Of a DNA stretch of 64,000 nt, positions 11,818-24,400 are shown in pieces. The notes beneath the pieces are model-generated. The model worked only from the letters and a program-made list of their open reading frames with translations, was not told where the DNA came from and made no database searches. A program made the translations under genes and the position numbers. Each line of letters begins with the position of its first letter. Positions within the stretch are counted from its first letter, which is position 1. Source of the stretch: Enoplolaimus lenunculus (taxonomy: Eukaryota; Nematoda; Enoplea; Enoplida; Thoracostomopsidae); the NCBI GenBank assembly GCA_030248215.1, contig JASANG010000524.1, positions 62,001 through 126,000 of the forward strand, given 5' to 3'.

Positions 11818-12200
11818 CAGAGTTCTACCAGGAACTGTATTTTACAGGAACCAGGAACAGTAATTCGTTTTTTACCGGAACACGAATTGCAAATCTATTG
11901 CACCACCAGATTACTGCTAACTGACTATAGTTCAAAACAAAATATGTCGCTCATTGACTGTTTTGAGTTTTAACCAGAGCAAGTATTCCAAGTTCTGCAA
12001 AAACATGATTCAAATACTTTAAATATTCTCAATCTATAGTTGAAAACTAGTGAAACGAAAGAGTGTTTCAGCAAACTTTCTGAGACGTAAATTTTTTATT
12101 ATGATTATTTCTCGTAATTTGTCATAAAACCGCAAGAATTACGGTTCTTGTGTCTTTCACCGCCGAACAGGAATTGAGTTTTTGCATTAATTCCACCCTG
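11818..12200. mobile_element. hAT-like MITE, family B
   Basis: Starts CAGAGTTCTACCAGGAACTG and ends TTCCACCCTG. Flanks ACATATAC and ACATATGC match 7 of 8. Internal AATTTGCCA-to-AAACCG stretches are shared with other family B copies. Confidence 0.75.
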
Positions 12201-12248
12201 ACATATGCATGTCTTCAGGGCTCCATAAAAACAACAACATTGTACAAG

Positions 12249-12465
12249 TAGTATTCAGGTGCCACCACAATTCCAATTCCGATTACGAATTTCGATTCAA
12301 AACGAGTTGCGATTCCGATTGCACAATCAAACGGAACGGGAATTCTGAAATTTTAATTTTAATCAGTTAAAACAAATTATCAGTATAGTCACAGTTTGTA
12401 GTTCCGCTTCCGGTATAAATTAGCTGTTCCGATTCCGAGACAACCCAGTTCCGCTTTGCACCCTG
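12249..12465. mobile_element. MITE related to family A, inverse of the 3112 copy
   Basis: Ends CCGCTTTGCACCCTG, the complement of the 3112 start; shares GATTCAAAACGAGTTGCGATT with it. The left border is approximate. Confidence 0.55.
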
Positions 12466-12483
12466 GTAGTACTACCTATATAT

Positions 12484-12769
12484 CAGGGTTCCAACAGGAA
12501 CTAACTTTTGCCGGAACAGGAATTGAATTTCTTTGCAGACTGGAATTTGAAATAATTTTCATCACCGAATTGCTGTAGGACTTTTTAGAAAACTTGTCAA
12601 AAACGCCTTAAGCGAATTTTCAACTACTTCAACATCAAGCTTTGCCAAAACAAATCAGAAACAGTTTATTAACAAACCAAAAGTAATGGCAAAAGCACTC
12701 GTTTTGAACAATTTTTCGAAGACAAAGGAACAGGGATTAAATTTTTGCAGGAGTTCCGGTTGAACTCTG
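12484..12769. mobile_element. hAT-like MITE, family B (286 bp)
   Basis: Starts CAGGGTTCCAACAGGAACTA, ends GGTTGAACTCTG. Flanks CTATATAT and CTATATAG match 7 of 8. Confidence 0.75.
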
Positions 12770-15290
12770 CTATATAGATTCTGTTTAGGTCGCTAGCGAA
12801 AAATATATTCTCACACTGGATGTTTTTTATCACCAAACAACCAGAATATTAATGATGTGACAAAACTTATTATATGTCGCCGTGTAGGTATATGCCGCCG
12901 TGTAGGTATATATGAAGTTATTTAGCCAGTAGACGAACAAAAATCTTTTGAGTGAACCTAAAAACGCTTTAACAGTGGCCTCACGTTGGCACAACAATTA
13001 CGTATCAACTTAAAAACATACACATCATTTCGTATTTGAATCGCTTTAAATTATTATACATACTGGGTTAATGGAAATTTTCAAGTTTACACTTCTCGTA
13101 TCCTTCGCGGATTTTAATTAACATTTGAAACTTCTGATGAAATAACCCAAAATACCCGGCGCAAAAGCTCACAAATATTGACGCATTTTCGACTAAATTT
13201 CGCTGCAACAGCCAAAAGTATAAACTTTTGATGTAAGCTCAAAAACAATTTCGAAACAATAGCGAAACTCAAAAAGTCAGAATATCAGATTTTACGAAAC
13301 CAAAGACGTTAAAGCAACTGCAAGCAGAAAACGCGTATCAAAATCTTATTCCAATACCACTCAACGTCAGCACAGCACAATAATGTTTACATAATAATAC
13401 GACGCAACGTACACAGCTGCTGAGCGCTAAATAATGCGTATTCAATATTTAACCGTACTGCACCAGAATAAACATCTCTAAATGACATCTAAAGTTAAAA
13501 TTAGTCAAAAACAGAACTTCTAAAGATCATAAGATCAAGACTTTAATATCAAAATAACCAACTAACACCGTTGAAGCTTCACTAAGTCTACTGAACAAAA
13601 CTCGTTAACACCAAACAAAGTGCGTTTACAAAATACAACCCCAGCCATTTTACATGTACTCAGCCATTCTCAGTAGTGCTCGGCGCTTTCGTTGCGAGGT
13701 TTATCATCTGCCAACACAATGATTTCAGAGACACACACGAGTTTGTAGGCGAAAACACAACTAGCACCATCCATCAAACTGTTACATAAATAACAACATA
13801 ACACAACACAAACTGTTGCCTACACAAATATAAAATAAGCATGACACAACAAAAAGTGATTACTACATAGACACGTATGAGTGTAACGCAACAATAAAAA
13901 ATAAACTACTAGACATACACACGCGTATTATATATAACTACAACAAACAAAATTCACAAAAGAACACTCGTCATCGTCAAAAACCTTCATATAAAAAGAA
14001 TAACAATAATAAATAATAATATATATAATAATAATATAAGCTATTAACACAATACAAATACATTTTTAAAATAGTACATATGTGAAAATGTGGTATATAC
14101 GTTACACAAACTATTCAGAAACACAAGCAAAAGCAATTCAGTGTGAAGCAAGGTTCGTGAGACAGTAAAACAGCGAAGAGCTGCCTTTCGATAGACACAA
14201 ACAAGAAATAAGAAATAAGAAACAAGAAACAACAACAACACCGCCAACAACAACAACAACAACACGAAGAACCACCAAAAGGTTACCAGAGACATTAAAA
14301 TTAACACACATGATGAGATGCCTTGTTGCTCCAACAGGGTGGCTCACATAATCCGCGATTTCGATTCCCATCCGAAGTCATTGCGACTTTGGCGAAAGAG
14401 GATCATATTCAGAACCATAATTTCTAAAAACCTAATTCAGATAAAAGAATGAATTAAAACTGTAGCAGGGTATGGGTATTACTACTAGCAGCGTAATCAC
14501 AAAGATTATGCTAGTGTAACCACATACGTAATTGTGTCGATCTAGTAAGCAAACACAATCTTATGCAGATAATTCCGACATTTGAATGTTGAAATAGCGA
14601 AAGCCGACTTTACTGAATCAATTATTAACTGACTCTTCTCGTATAAAACCACAAATGCTAAAACGTTTCCGAAAAATTGTTCGGACTGTTGCCACTCAGT
14701 TCGAAAAGCAACAAAGCGGTGTTCGTTACTGAACCATGTTAGATTCGGTATTATGAAAATCCAAAACCGAATCTGAACCTTCATTTTTTCTCGAATCTAA
14801 AACGAAATTCGAACATCTCCCGATATCCTCCGAGACAGTAAACACAAATACAACACACCCTAACACATAACACACATAAAGCAAAACACAAAACACACAT
14901 AAAGCAAACTGCACTACAACGCCCAAAACATAATAATAATAACAATAAAATTATGCACAAAATTTACACACATTTTCGGCACAAGCAATATACATATTTA
15001 AACATTATACAACTACAGAAAAAAGCTGTGACACACATAAACAGGTACTTCCAGACACAAATCGGCAACATACGCCATGCACACAGACTTTATACACAAA
15101 CACAGAAAAGCGAGAGCACAACAACGATGTACGCCCATCACTGAAAGGCACACACGCACCGCACGGCATAAAATTGCGCGAAAACGAAATGAACAATCGT
15201 TCGGAGTCACCAAAGGCAATAAATACTGAGTCTACCGCTCGACCCGTGTGTCCCCAAACCGGTCCAGTTTGGACCGGACAGCTCGATTTT
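12770..15290. other. Intergenic stretch without recognised genes
   Basis: Between the two head-to-head genes. AT- and A-rich with simple repeats; no exon with conserved coding content was found. It could contain promoters or noncoding first exons of either gene. Confidence 0.45.
14205..14265. repeat. Simple repeats (AAGAAAT)n and (CAA)n
   Basis: AAGAAATAAGAAATAAG followed by CAACAACAA runs. It explains the hydrophobic open frames on the minus strand here. Confidence 0.85.
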
Positions 15291-15294
15291 ACTG

Positions 15295-16067
15295 CAGGGA
15301 TGGGCAGTCTCGGTATTCGGCTGGTCTCGGTGTTGCTTTTTTAGTTTTCGATGGTTTGCATCGGTTTGCCAGGCATCAAAAACAACACTACAGCTTTGAA
15401 TTAGGGCTATACCGAGGGTGTTTTGTTTGAGGCAGTGGGATTCGTCACGAGCCTGTTCGAATGGTACGGCAACACGATCCAAGGGAAGTCTCGGGATTTG
15501 GCAGTGTGCGACCGGATCGCAAAAAACCGGATACCGGATCCGGATAGTGCTTTTTTACCGGAACCGGATGTGAACCGGATAGTGTGTTTTTTAAAATAAA
15601 TCAGTTTTTAGCACGTTAATACGTCAGTAATGTTAATTTATCTTCAGTAAACGGAATATTGCGTTTATATAACGAACTTGTCTTTATACTTGAAAATAAT
15701 TGTGTGAAGCTGGAAATAATTGGTTTGTTTCGATAATAAAATCCGGAGCTTTAAAGCAATACTGTATAGTTACATCTCACAACATAATTTGCCATAATTT
15801 GAGATTTACGAAATCATCACTGAAATCCGGTATCCAGAAGGTTTATTCCGGATACCGGAACCGGATGCAGGTTTTTTTCGGCTATAAAAAAGCTATGAAA
15901 ACAGAGGAAACAATAAAAACACATAAACTACGAAAAATGCATTAAAAATAATTTACTTTGAAAAATTAAATATAATTTTTTTCGGTTATGACCAAAAATT
16001 GACCGAGACCAAGACTTTTTGGCCGGTCTCGGTCTCAGTTTTTAACCGAGACTGCCGGTCCCCGTTG
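15295..16067. mobile_element. Family C MITE with a nested element
   Basis: Starts CAGGGATGGGCAGTCTCGG and ends near GACTGCCGGTCCCCGTTG. A different element rich in ACCGGATACCGGA occupies about 15505-15875, splitting the family C sequence. Confidence 0.65.
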
Positions 16068-16140
16068 GCTTTGGATCAACAACTAAACATAAAAAATAAT
16101 TATACATACAAAAATAACATATATACGTAAGTACTTATTT

Positions 16141-16490
16141 CCAAGGATGTGCCGACTAATCGGCATCGGTAATAATCGGCAATTTCGTGAGTATCGGCAT
16201 CGGCACTACAAAAACATTGCCGATAGGTACTTTTTGCACAAAGAACAGTCCGTTGGAATGCTATCAGTACTGTTTTGTTTTGCGTTTGAGTAAAAAATTA
16301 ACTGAAACGAACCGTTCTTATAAAATTCTAATCGTTTACCATGGTTAGGGTTTAAGTATATATTCATATAATGATGTAATTTAGTAACCTATATGCTTAT
16401 TGAGCATGGCGTACTAATGTTGAATCGGCATGGGCAAAATTTCAAAATAAGAATCGGCATCGGCAAAAATTTTGGTATCGTCACATCCCT
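16141..16490. mobile_element. MITE, family D (350 bp)
   Basis: Ends CCAAGGATGTGCCGA and CACATCCCT; the interior is rich in ATCGGCATCGGCA. The exact 8-bp duplication ACTTATTT flanks it (16133-16140, 16491-16498), hAT-like. Confidence 0.85.
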
Positions 16491-16499
16491 ACTTATTTC

Positions 16500-17769
16500 T
16501 TTTCAATCCGTGTTCTACAATTATAAACGATCTAAAGATCAGTCACGCTTCTCGCTATTTTTCGCTCGCTCACAAAAGCATTTTTTGAAAAAACCGATAT
16601 TCGCCCTCGGCTCAGGTATCCGGTAAGCCAATCACGAATTTCATGTTTTGATAAGCTGTATTAAAAAATAAAAATATTCAAGCTAACAATTAATTGTAAT
16701 ATAGTAAACGAACATGTATATACTATTATTACGCGACTTAAATACATCAACCGTTCCGGTAAAAAATTCAGTATTCGGTGAATTAACATCTGGTCGCACC
16801 CTGCTGACAATAATATATACATAATACGTACGCACGTAATATTGCTAATTTGACCCCAAAATGACAGGTAGAACCAGTTGCAGCTTTTCCAACACATTAT
16901 GCGTAACCTTTGACATCGATTAACTTGATAAGGTCCGCCATAATCCTGAACAAACCTCAAAATTCTACCACACTGTTCAGCTAAAACCAAATATAATATA
17001 TATGCGTATATGTTATTAAACACATAGAACTGAATCAAACGTCATAACAAAACCAAATTATGCGTATGTATGTTATGTATGCTACCAAACAAACCAAAAT
17101 CTTTCAAAACATACGTAAGTATAAATACGTAACAGTCCAAACATATATACATAAAACAACCACATTCTGTCCTAAAATTAGCTAAATATATCAATGCTTA
17201 AATGAGTTAAATGTTACCCCTTTCAAAAACAACAGCTCAAGCGCAGTGATTTCGCAGAAACTCCAAAATTCGCTGAGACAGCGTATGGTCAAATACCATC
17301 TGAATGCGAAACGATCATCATTATCACCACTACAAGCGGAAATACAACCTCAGCGCCCCAGCATATTTTCTGCCCCAAACCCAATCCGTTTAACCTTTCG
17401 AGTCAAAATTGTTACAGAACCATCTGTAGCCAAAATACCAAAACGAATATAGCCTTTTCCATTCCACGAATATGTACAAACAGACGACCCCAATACCTTC
17501 GGACGAAAATAAATAACCTCTCAAAATTGCGAGCTCACACCAGTTAATTTGTTCTATTGACCTCATTTGTATTCTGTCATTTAAATCTCTCCGCAATTCT
17601 GGTAACTTTGGGGCTTAAACCGCGCCTAAAATAATGGTACCCTCACCTTTGTATTGTTTTATTTCAAATGTTTCGCATTTTACATTTTACCAGTTTCGTA
17701 CCAAAGATGACGTGAACTTTTAACTAACGGTTTCGTTATGCTTTATATACCTCGTTGTTATGTAACTAG
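16500..17769. other. Intergenic, no gene recognised
   Basis: A less AT-rich part (17230-17460) is open on the plus strand for 68 codons, but has no recognisable motif or supported splice sites. Confidence 0.4.
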
Positions 17770-18426
17770 CAGGGCTCAACCGGAATTCCTGTTTCAGTCG
17801 GAATTGGTGAAAAAATTCAAATCCTATCTCAGCGCTGGACGACGAATAAATCTGAATTTTTACAGTTTTGTGACAAATTATGAAGATTCGGCTTAAAAAA
17901 TTTACTTTCCAAAAATATTGCAGAAACCCATCTTCTTTTCACAAATTATGTTTCGTTTGCACATTCCCCATATTTTAAACCATATATATTCGACGCATGA
18001 TTTTGTAGAACTTAAAAACGGACGAATGAAAACGCAAAACAGCCGACGAACAGCATATGTTATTCTAAATTATAGGTAGTTGTAACATATTTGCAATTTC
18101 TGTACCAGTTAATGTTACGAAAAACAAATTACTTTTCTATTCTTCCTTTCCGTGAAATGTAGTTCCCGTTGGAACGCTGATAATTATGTAGTATTCGCCC
18201 CATTAATACTTATTTTGTTTCATTGCAAAAGTACACATCTTACAACCCCGGGTCATCTTTAATATATGAGGAATTAAATTTTGCAGGAACACGAACAAGA
18301 ATTGAATTTTTGTTCAGGAACAGGAAATAAAAAAATCCGGTTCCTGCACCTTTGAACGCAGGAACAGGAACAGTAATTGAATTTTAGCAAGAATTCCGAC
18401 GGAACAGGAATTCCGTTTGAACCCTG
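17770..18426. mobile_element. Family B MITE, long or composite copy
   Basis: Starts CAGGGCTCAACCGGAATTCC and ends TTTGAACCCTG; the 657-bp length suggests two overlapping copies or an insertion. No clear duplication. Confidence 0.55.
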
Positions 18427-18977
18427 GTATATGTCAGTTCAGTGCCGAAGGAGACACAGAAAGAGCGGTTCACTTCTCGCAATACGAAGAATATACAAAA
18501 ACATGTTATAAATACACTGAATTTCATTTTTAGCGTTCTGTAATTCTCATATTCTAATATACTCCAATATTTATCACCGGAATTTGAGCATACGGAACGC
18601 AGTTGGTCAGTCATCCAGAACAGTTGGTTCGTGAATTGTGTTCGGGTAGGTTTTGTACACAATACATTTACGGTGCAACAGAGCAATAACTAAACATGTT
18701 GAAAAAGGAACCGGACAGTGAAATGAGCTAATTTTGCTTTAAAAAGTGAAAACGAACAATTAGGAGAAATAATTTTATAATTTATTATAGTATGCTTTTA
18801 CACCATGAATATAAATTGACTCGTTCCGACTTCTTACGAACTTCAAACAATACGGGTCAGATTTCACAATCCTGAATTTTGTTGCGCTGTACTATCGTAG
18901 GTTTACATGTCGACGAAAAGTGGTTTAGTCAAAACCGCAAATACTTACAAACTAATGTTTAGCTTATGCGTATAATT

Positions 18978-19993
18978 CAGGGTGCAACCGAAATTCCGGT
19001 TATAGTTCCGGCATTTTTTCACCTTCCGGTTAGGTTCCGGTTCGCTAGATTTTTACCGGAATAAAAATTCCGGTATAAAAATAAAAATAGATTTCATTAG
19101 CATAGTAAGCAAACCTTGATAATCGCCGAAAATAAACCATCCAAGGTAGATTTCGCTTCCGTGGATTTAAAGTTAATACCAATCTCCAACTAGGGTAATT
19201 TCACCAATAATATTGTAAAAAACAAAATTAGAACCAGTCGTAGTGAGACTACATTTATTGACCGAAGCTCGAACACACGTAAGCAATTAAGGTCGAACAC
19301 ACGCAAGCAATTAAGGTAATATGTAACTTAGCTATTAGCTAACTATTCAATTACCGATTTTGTATGTTTGTAAACAATTTATTCAAATTCTTCGCACCTA
19401 AAAACCCTTTAGTGCTAAAATTATATTGCTTTTAACCTTAATAATTAGTGAAATCTTGTAAAAAGTCCTAATTTAGGCTTATAAACTATGCTAATATGCA
19501 AATTATCCATTATCTAACTGCTCAATTATACGTTTTGGAGGTTTTCAAACAGTTTACGCACATTTCTCGCACCCAACAACTTTTAATGCTAAAATTAGAT
19601 TGCTTCTAACTGTAATAATTAGTGAAATATTGTGGAAAGTCCTAATTTAGGCTTAATTATGCAAATTGGCCTGTAGCTAATAAACGGCTTAAAATTTTAA
19701 AACCCCAATGCGAGGTTAACACCCCACGATGATTGGCTTTCAAACAAAAAAAGTTTATCAAAATCGGTTCAGCAGTTCCTGAATTCTTTTCGGACGGACA
19801 GACGGACATCCACTTTTCGACCCCCACGTGCAAAACATAAAACGCTTCGCGAAACTCCGACCTTCGCTCGGAGTTTCGCTTCGCTTAATGAATTTTTCGA
19901 TGGCACGTATTTTTCATTTTCCGGTTTTGTGTCCGATAATTTTTTCAAGTTCTGGTTCCTGTTCTGCTAAATTGCAATTCCGGTTGCACCCTG
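18978..19993. mobile_element. Long family A element (about 1 kb) with internal duplication
   Basis: Termini CAGGGTGCAACC and GGTTGCACCCTG. The middle has two diverged direct copies of a roughly 170-bp block (about 19330-19500 and 19490-19670, each with GTCCTAATTTAGGCTTA). Near 19770-19850 a GTTCAGCAGTTCCTGA plus GGACGGACATCC segment occurs, also seen near 10890. Confidence 0.7.
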
Positions 19994-20005
19994 GCGCATA
20001 TATAT

Positions 20006-20718
20006 GTCGTAGGCTAATCTGCCATTCAGGTCAAATACCAATTGGCCTAGGACAATCTGCTATTCTGAACAAATAGCAGATTGGCCTAGGCCACAGAATA
20101 GCAGATTGCCTAGGCCAAGTAGCGATTGTACATAGGGATGTGTCGTGCCGATGCCAAAATTTTTGCCGATGCCGATTCTTATTTTGAAATTTTGCCGATG
20201 CCAACTTTAGTACACCATGCTTAACAAACAATAGGATACTACATTTACATCATTACATGAAGACTCAAACCCTAACGATTATAAACGATTGTAATTTTAT
20301 AAGAACGGTTCATTTCAATTAATTTTTTTAAACACAAACGCATGAGAGATCATTTCGCTGAGCACGCACACTGACATGCGCCCAGAAATGAAATTGAAGC
20401 TTTCCAACTATTGTTATGTGCAAAAGCATCAGAAATTTTTTTGCGGTGCCGATGCCGTTGCCGATGCTCAGGAAAAGTTCCGATTATTACCGATGCCGAT
20501 GAAGATTAATCGGCACATTCCTAATCGTAAAATGTAGCAAAACAACAGTGATGTAAAAACGCTGATTGGTTAACGGTATTGCGTCTGTCGGAAAAATCTA
20601 ATCTGATTGGTCTATAAGTTTAACAACAGTTTAGCCTAAGCGAAACTGCTATTACGCAAAATAGCAGATTGGCCTAAACCAATTAGTAATTGACCTGAAT
20701 AGCAGATTGGCCTACGAC
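20006..20718. mobile_element. Family E MITE split by a family D insertion
   Basis: Termini GTCGTAGGCTAATCTGC and GCAGATTGGCCTACGAC match the 9186 copy. Removing 20133-20523 leaves an arrangement like that copy. Confidence 0.8.
20133..20523. mobile_element. Family D MITE nested in a family E element
   Basis: Inverse orientation to the 16141 copy: starts TAGGGATGTGTCG, ends CGGCACATTCCTA. Flanks ATTGTACA and ATCGTAAA match 6 of 8. It interrupts the family E element at 20006-20718. Confidence 0.8.
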
Positions 20719-21308
20719 GACATATATACGTATGCGTAAAGCGTAAGTGACATTCCAAAATATTTATATTACAGCAATCCATTTCGACAAAACTCAATAA
20801 ACTTCTTAGAACTACCATAACTTCCTACTTACGTTATATGCCAAACAATACAATCTGAGGTTAGCCAACAAATTCAAAATGGAGCAATAAGTCTTTGTCC
20901 ATATCTTCGCATGCGTGAACAAACTAATCTAGCTTAGCGATCCCAAATCTAAAGGAAAGATAATTAAACGGAATGGCTTTGCCAATAGTTAACCTAATGA
21001 ATGATACGATCAGAAACAATACCATGGTGATACCAAAAGCTGAGTCGAAACACAAAATATATGGTAACGTGAAACCAAACTACATCACCTCGCAGCAGAT
21101 ATAAACTAAAACCGGCCTCGAGTTCTTTGAATACACTCATGTTACCTTCAGAAACGTCTAAATAAGTATACTTACCAAACAATGTCAAAACTAACACAAG
21201 ATACTAAGACAGAAAATATATGTGTATATCTATTAAAACCGCTGTTATGAGTTATTTTCCTGTGTGCTATAATCTCCTCAACTCCCTAAACACTTGCAAT
21301 ATTTTCAG
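20719..21308. other. Region immediately upstream of myosin
   Basis: Expected to hold the promoter or a noncoding first exon. No TATA box or element can be named with confidence. Confidence 0.35.
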
Positions 21309-21355
21309 CAACCAATCATCACCTACTCACAAAAGCTTAACGAACAAACAACAAT
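21309..21355 (+). other. Myosin 5' UTR segment behind a splice acceptor
   Basis: TATTTTCAG ends at 21308, followed by 47 bases before the ATG. The site could be a cis-splice acceptor from an unseen noncoding exon or, in a nematode, a spliced-leader trans-splice site. The sequence alone does not decide. Confidence 0.55.
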
Positions 21356-21430
21356 ATGGCCGGTTTACTGGAGTTCGAAAGCGATCCAGGCTATCAGTAT
21401 TTACGACAGCCACTGGAAGCTCAGTTGAAG
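21356..21430 (+). CDS. Myosin heavy chain exon 1 (start)
   Basis: Residues 1-25, [20 protein letters not shown] and on; the DPG-[WY]-x-YLR motif is typical of nematode myosin N-termini. Phase 0 donor GTACAT. Confidence 0.9.
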
Positions 21431-24400
21431 GTACATTATATACTTGTATAAGTGTTTAAAAATGTGGATAAATGAACAGTTATATTGGTGCATCGCCTTG
21501 TAGAATTTTTTCGAAAAAGTCAAAAGTACAAAAAGTCTACCCTCTATATATTAGCTACATATGCTCATGCAATTTTACACCCCTACCCTACAATGGCTAC
21601 GGCGAAACCAACGTGTATATAGACGACCGCGTCACTAAGTGACCATTCGCAAATATGTTAGCTAGTGAATCATGAATATTGCATCTATGACAACAAGTTA
21701 CCGGTAGGTTTTACGTCAGTGGCTAACTCGGCAGAAGAGTCATAAACTTTGTTCTCATGAAATAAGGTAAGAACCTGAACATATCCTCACAGTACTTATA
21801 TACTTTAAGTAACCAGGTATTAAAGACGGAAAAAGAACATAGCCTCATTTCAATGTTTACGCAGTACACACATGCGCACTATATACACGTCGCCAGCTTT
21901 GATGTGACTGAACTTTGCTTGTGTAGATTTGTACATATAGCATAATATTGGATGAATGAACACAGGTATAACATATTGTTAAGCATAGGCACATTTCATG
22001 GCCGGTCTCGGTAGTCATTTAGGGCAAAAACTACAATACAGTGTGCAACCGGAATTAATGTCTGTTCACTTTTGAGCTTCCAGTTCTTTTTCCGGTAAAT
22101 TTTTACCGGAATTAAAAATTCCGATATTAAATTTTGATCGGTGAAAATTAGGATATTTTACTGAAAAATTACGATAAAAATTAAGTAATTTCATTCGTAT
22201 AACTATTTTTTTCAAATCCCAAGGCATGCTAATTAATGTGCAAAATAAAGTCAAGGCGTGAAAAATCAAGACTAGGTGTGCTGAATGCAGGACTGGTTAT
22301 AACGGCGAATCAACGCCAATTATGATGACTCATTCTATGCGCTACGTATATATGTATTAGATATATGCATTGCACCACACATATATGTAGAGATTGAGTT
22401 TGCCGGATTTGAAGAAGATGAAATAAATGAAAGGCAACTGTACATGAATTTCGAGGAGTTTTAAACAGGTGTTTTCAATTTTTGTTACATTGTAAGGTGT
22501 GCAAATTAATGTGCAAAGTTAAGTCTAGATATGCAAAATTAAATTTAAGTGTGCAAAAGCACACTATTTTGCACAAAAAACCTTGCGTATAGGATATAAA
22601 CCGTGACGATCACCGAAAATAAACCATCGAAAGTGTATTGCGCTATCGTGGATTATGAAAATCTAAAAAACACCAGATAAAGTGAATATTTATCTCCCTC
22701 CAACTAAGGGTTATTTCACCAATAATATTGCAAAAAAGTTAAAATGAATTTTTCGGTGGCATGTCTTTTTCATTTTCCGGTCCGGTAATTTTTCCAAATT
22801 CTGGTTCCGGTAAATTGTAATCCCGGTTGCACCCTGATCAGGGTGCAACCGGAATTCCGGTTCCTGTTCCGGCATTGTTTCACCTTCCGGTTCCGGTTAA
22901 TTTTTACCGGATTTAAAAATTCCGGTATTATAATTTGGCCGTTTTATTAACTTTGCTAATTTTTAAGAATCTCTTTTGAAAGCCACTTGTACTCCGAATA
23001 TGAGCCATTGATGGTGGATTTCACTTCAGTCGATGATGAAAATCTAAAATACAACAAATAAAATAAATATCTATGTTCGACTAAGGTTATTTCACAAATA
23101 ATAGAGCAAAAAATAAGATTAAAATGAAATTTTTGGTGAAATGCATTTTTCACTTTCCGGTTCCGGTTCCGGTAAAATTTTCAAATTCCGGTTCCGGTTC
23201 CGGTAAATTGTAATTCCGGTTGCACCCTGACCCTGATGTATACCTTAGTAAATATACATATACGTAACGCACCTAACTATGTAACTTGACCATAGTTCAA
23301 ATATCTACATGAATGCCCGAATGCGAAATCAACATTCTACGGTTTATTTTCGGCGATTGTCAAGGCTTACATTAGACGTATACTACTATACTCATAACAT
23401 TAATTTAATTTTTATTAGGAATATGCCGATACCAAAATTTTTGCCGATGTCGATCTTTATTTCGAAATTTTGCCGATGCCCAACCGATGTCGATTCCAAC
23501 TGCAGTAAACCAGATAGCATTCCAACTGACTTATAAGAGCAAAAAGTATCGGTAAAGAATCGGAAATTTTTTTGCAGTACCGATGTCGACGCCGATAATC
23601 TTCAAGGGGCTGCTACCCCGTGATCCTCCCGCTTTTTAATACACCATCATACACCTTATAATTGTCGTTAAGAGCAAGTTAACACTCTTAACACGTGAAA
23701 ACCTGAAAAACGAAAAAAGTGATTTTTTTGAAAATATTATTTTCTGATCCGCCACATCGTTTTGAGCACGAAAATACCACAATTTTTTAAAAAAACGCAT
23801 ATTTCGATTTTTATAAATTTTTGACCTAATAATAAGAGCCGATTAGCCGAATCAACCTTTTCTACTGATGTTGTATGATGATATATAAAACATCACTTGA
23901 AAATGAATTAATACAACTCTTACAAATCTTTTGGACGTACAATACATCTCTTCCTATTCAGCTCTTCGTAGCATGTCGAATCAACCAGGGATTGTATTTA
24001 AATTTGGCCCTGGTGAATCAATGTGTTAGAACTGCACGGTTAACACGAACTTGTTCGAAATTTAGCCAAGTTTAGAACCACGCCCGAAATCGAACCTCTT
24101 CCCTCTAGCACTGGAGACAAATATGTTAACGCTACACCGTGGGGTCAATGTTAGAATTTCTTATGCCGGTATATGTGCATGTATATACATGGCAATCATT
24201 TGCTATAAATGAGAGCTTGACGTGCGCATATACCGACCAATACGTGCGACCGTGGTTCAAGGCATCTCTTATTAAATGTAGAACCACTTTTATATGGATA
24301 TTCATCATGGTGCAACCGGAATTCCGCTTCCGGCGTTGTTCCAGCTTCCGGTTTCGGTAATTTTTACTGAAATTAAAAATTCCGGTATTAAATCTGGTCG

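Noticed and set aside
14044-14371. Hydrophobic minus-strand open frames resembling membrane segments
   Set aside because: They arise from (CAA)n and AAGAAAT simple repeats read as Val/Leu runs.
17246-17460. Possible small plus-strand gene
   Set aside because: 68 open codons but no motif, no convincing splice sites and no polar bias like a real exon.
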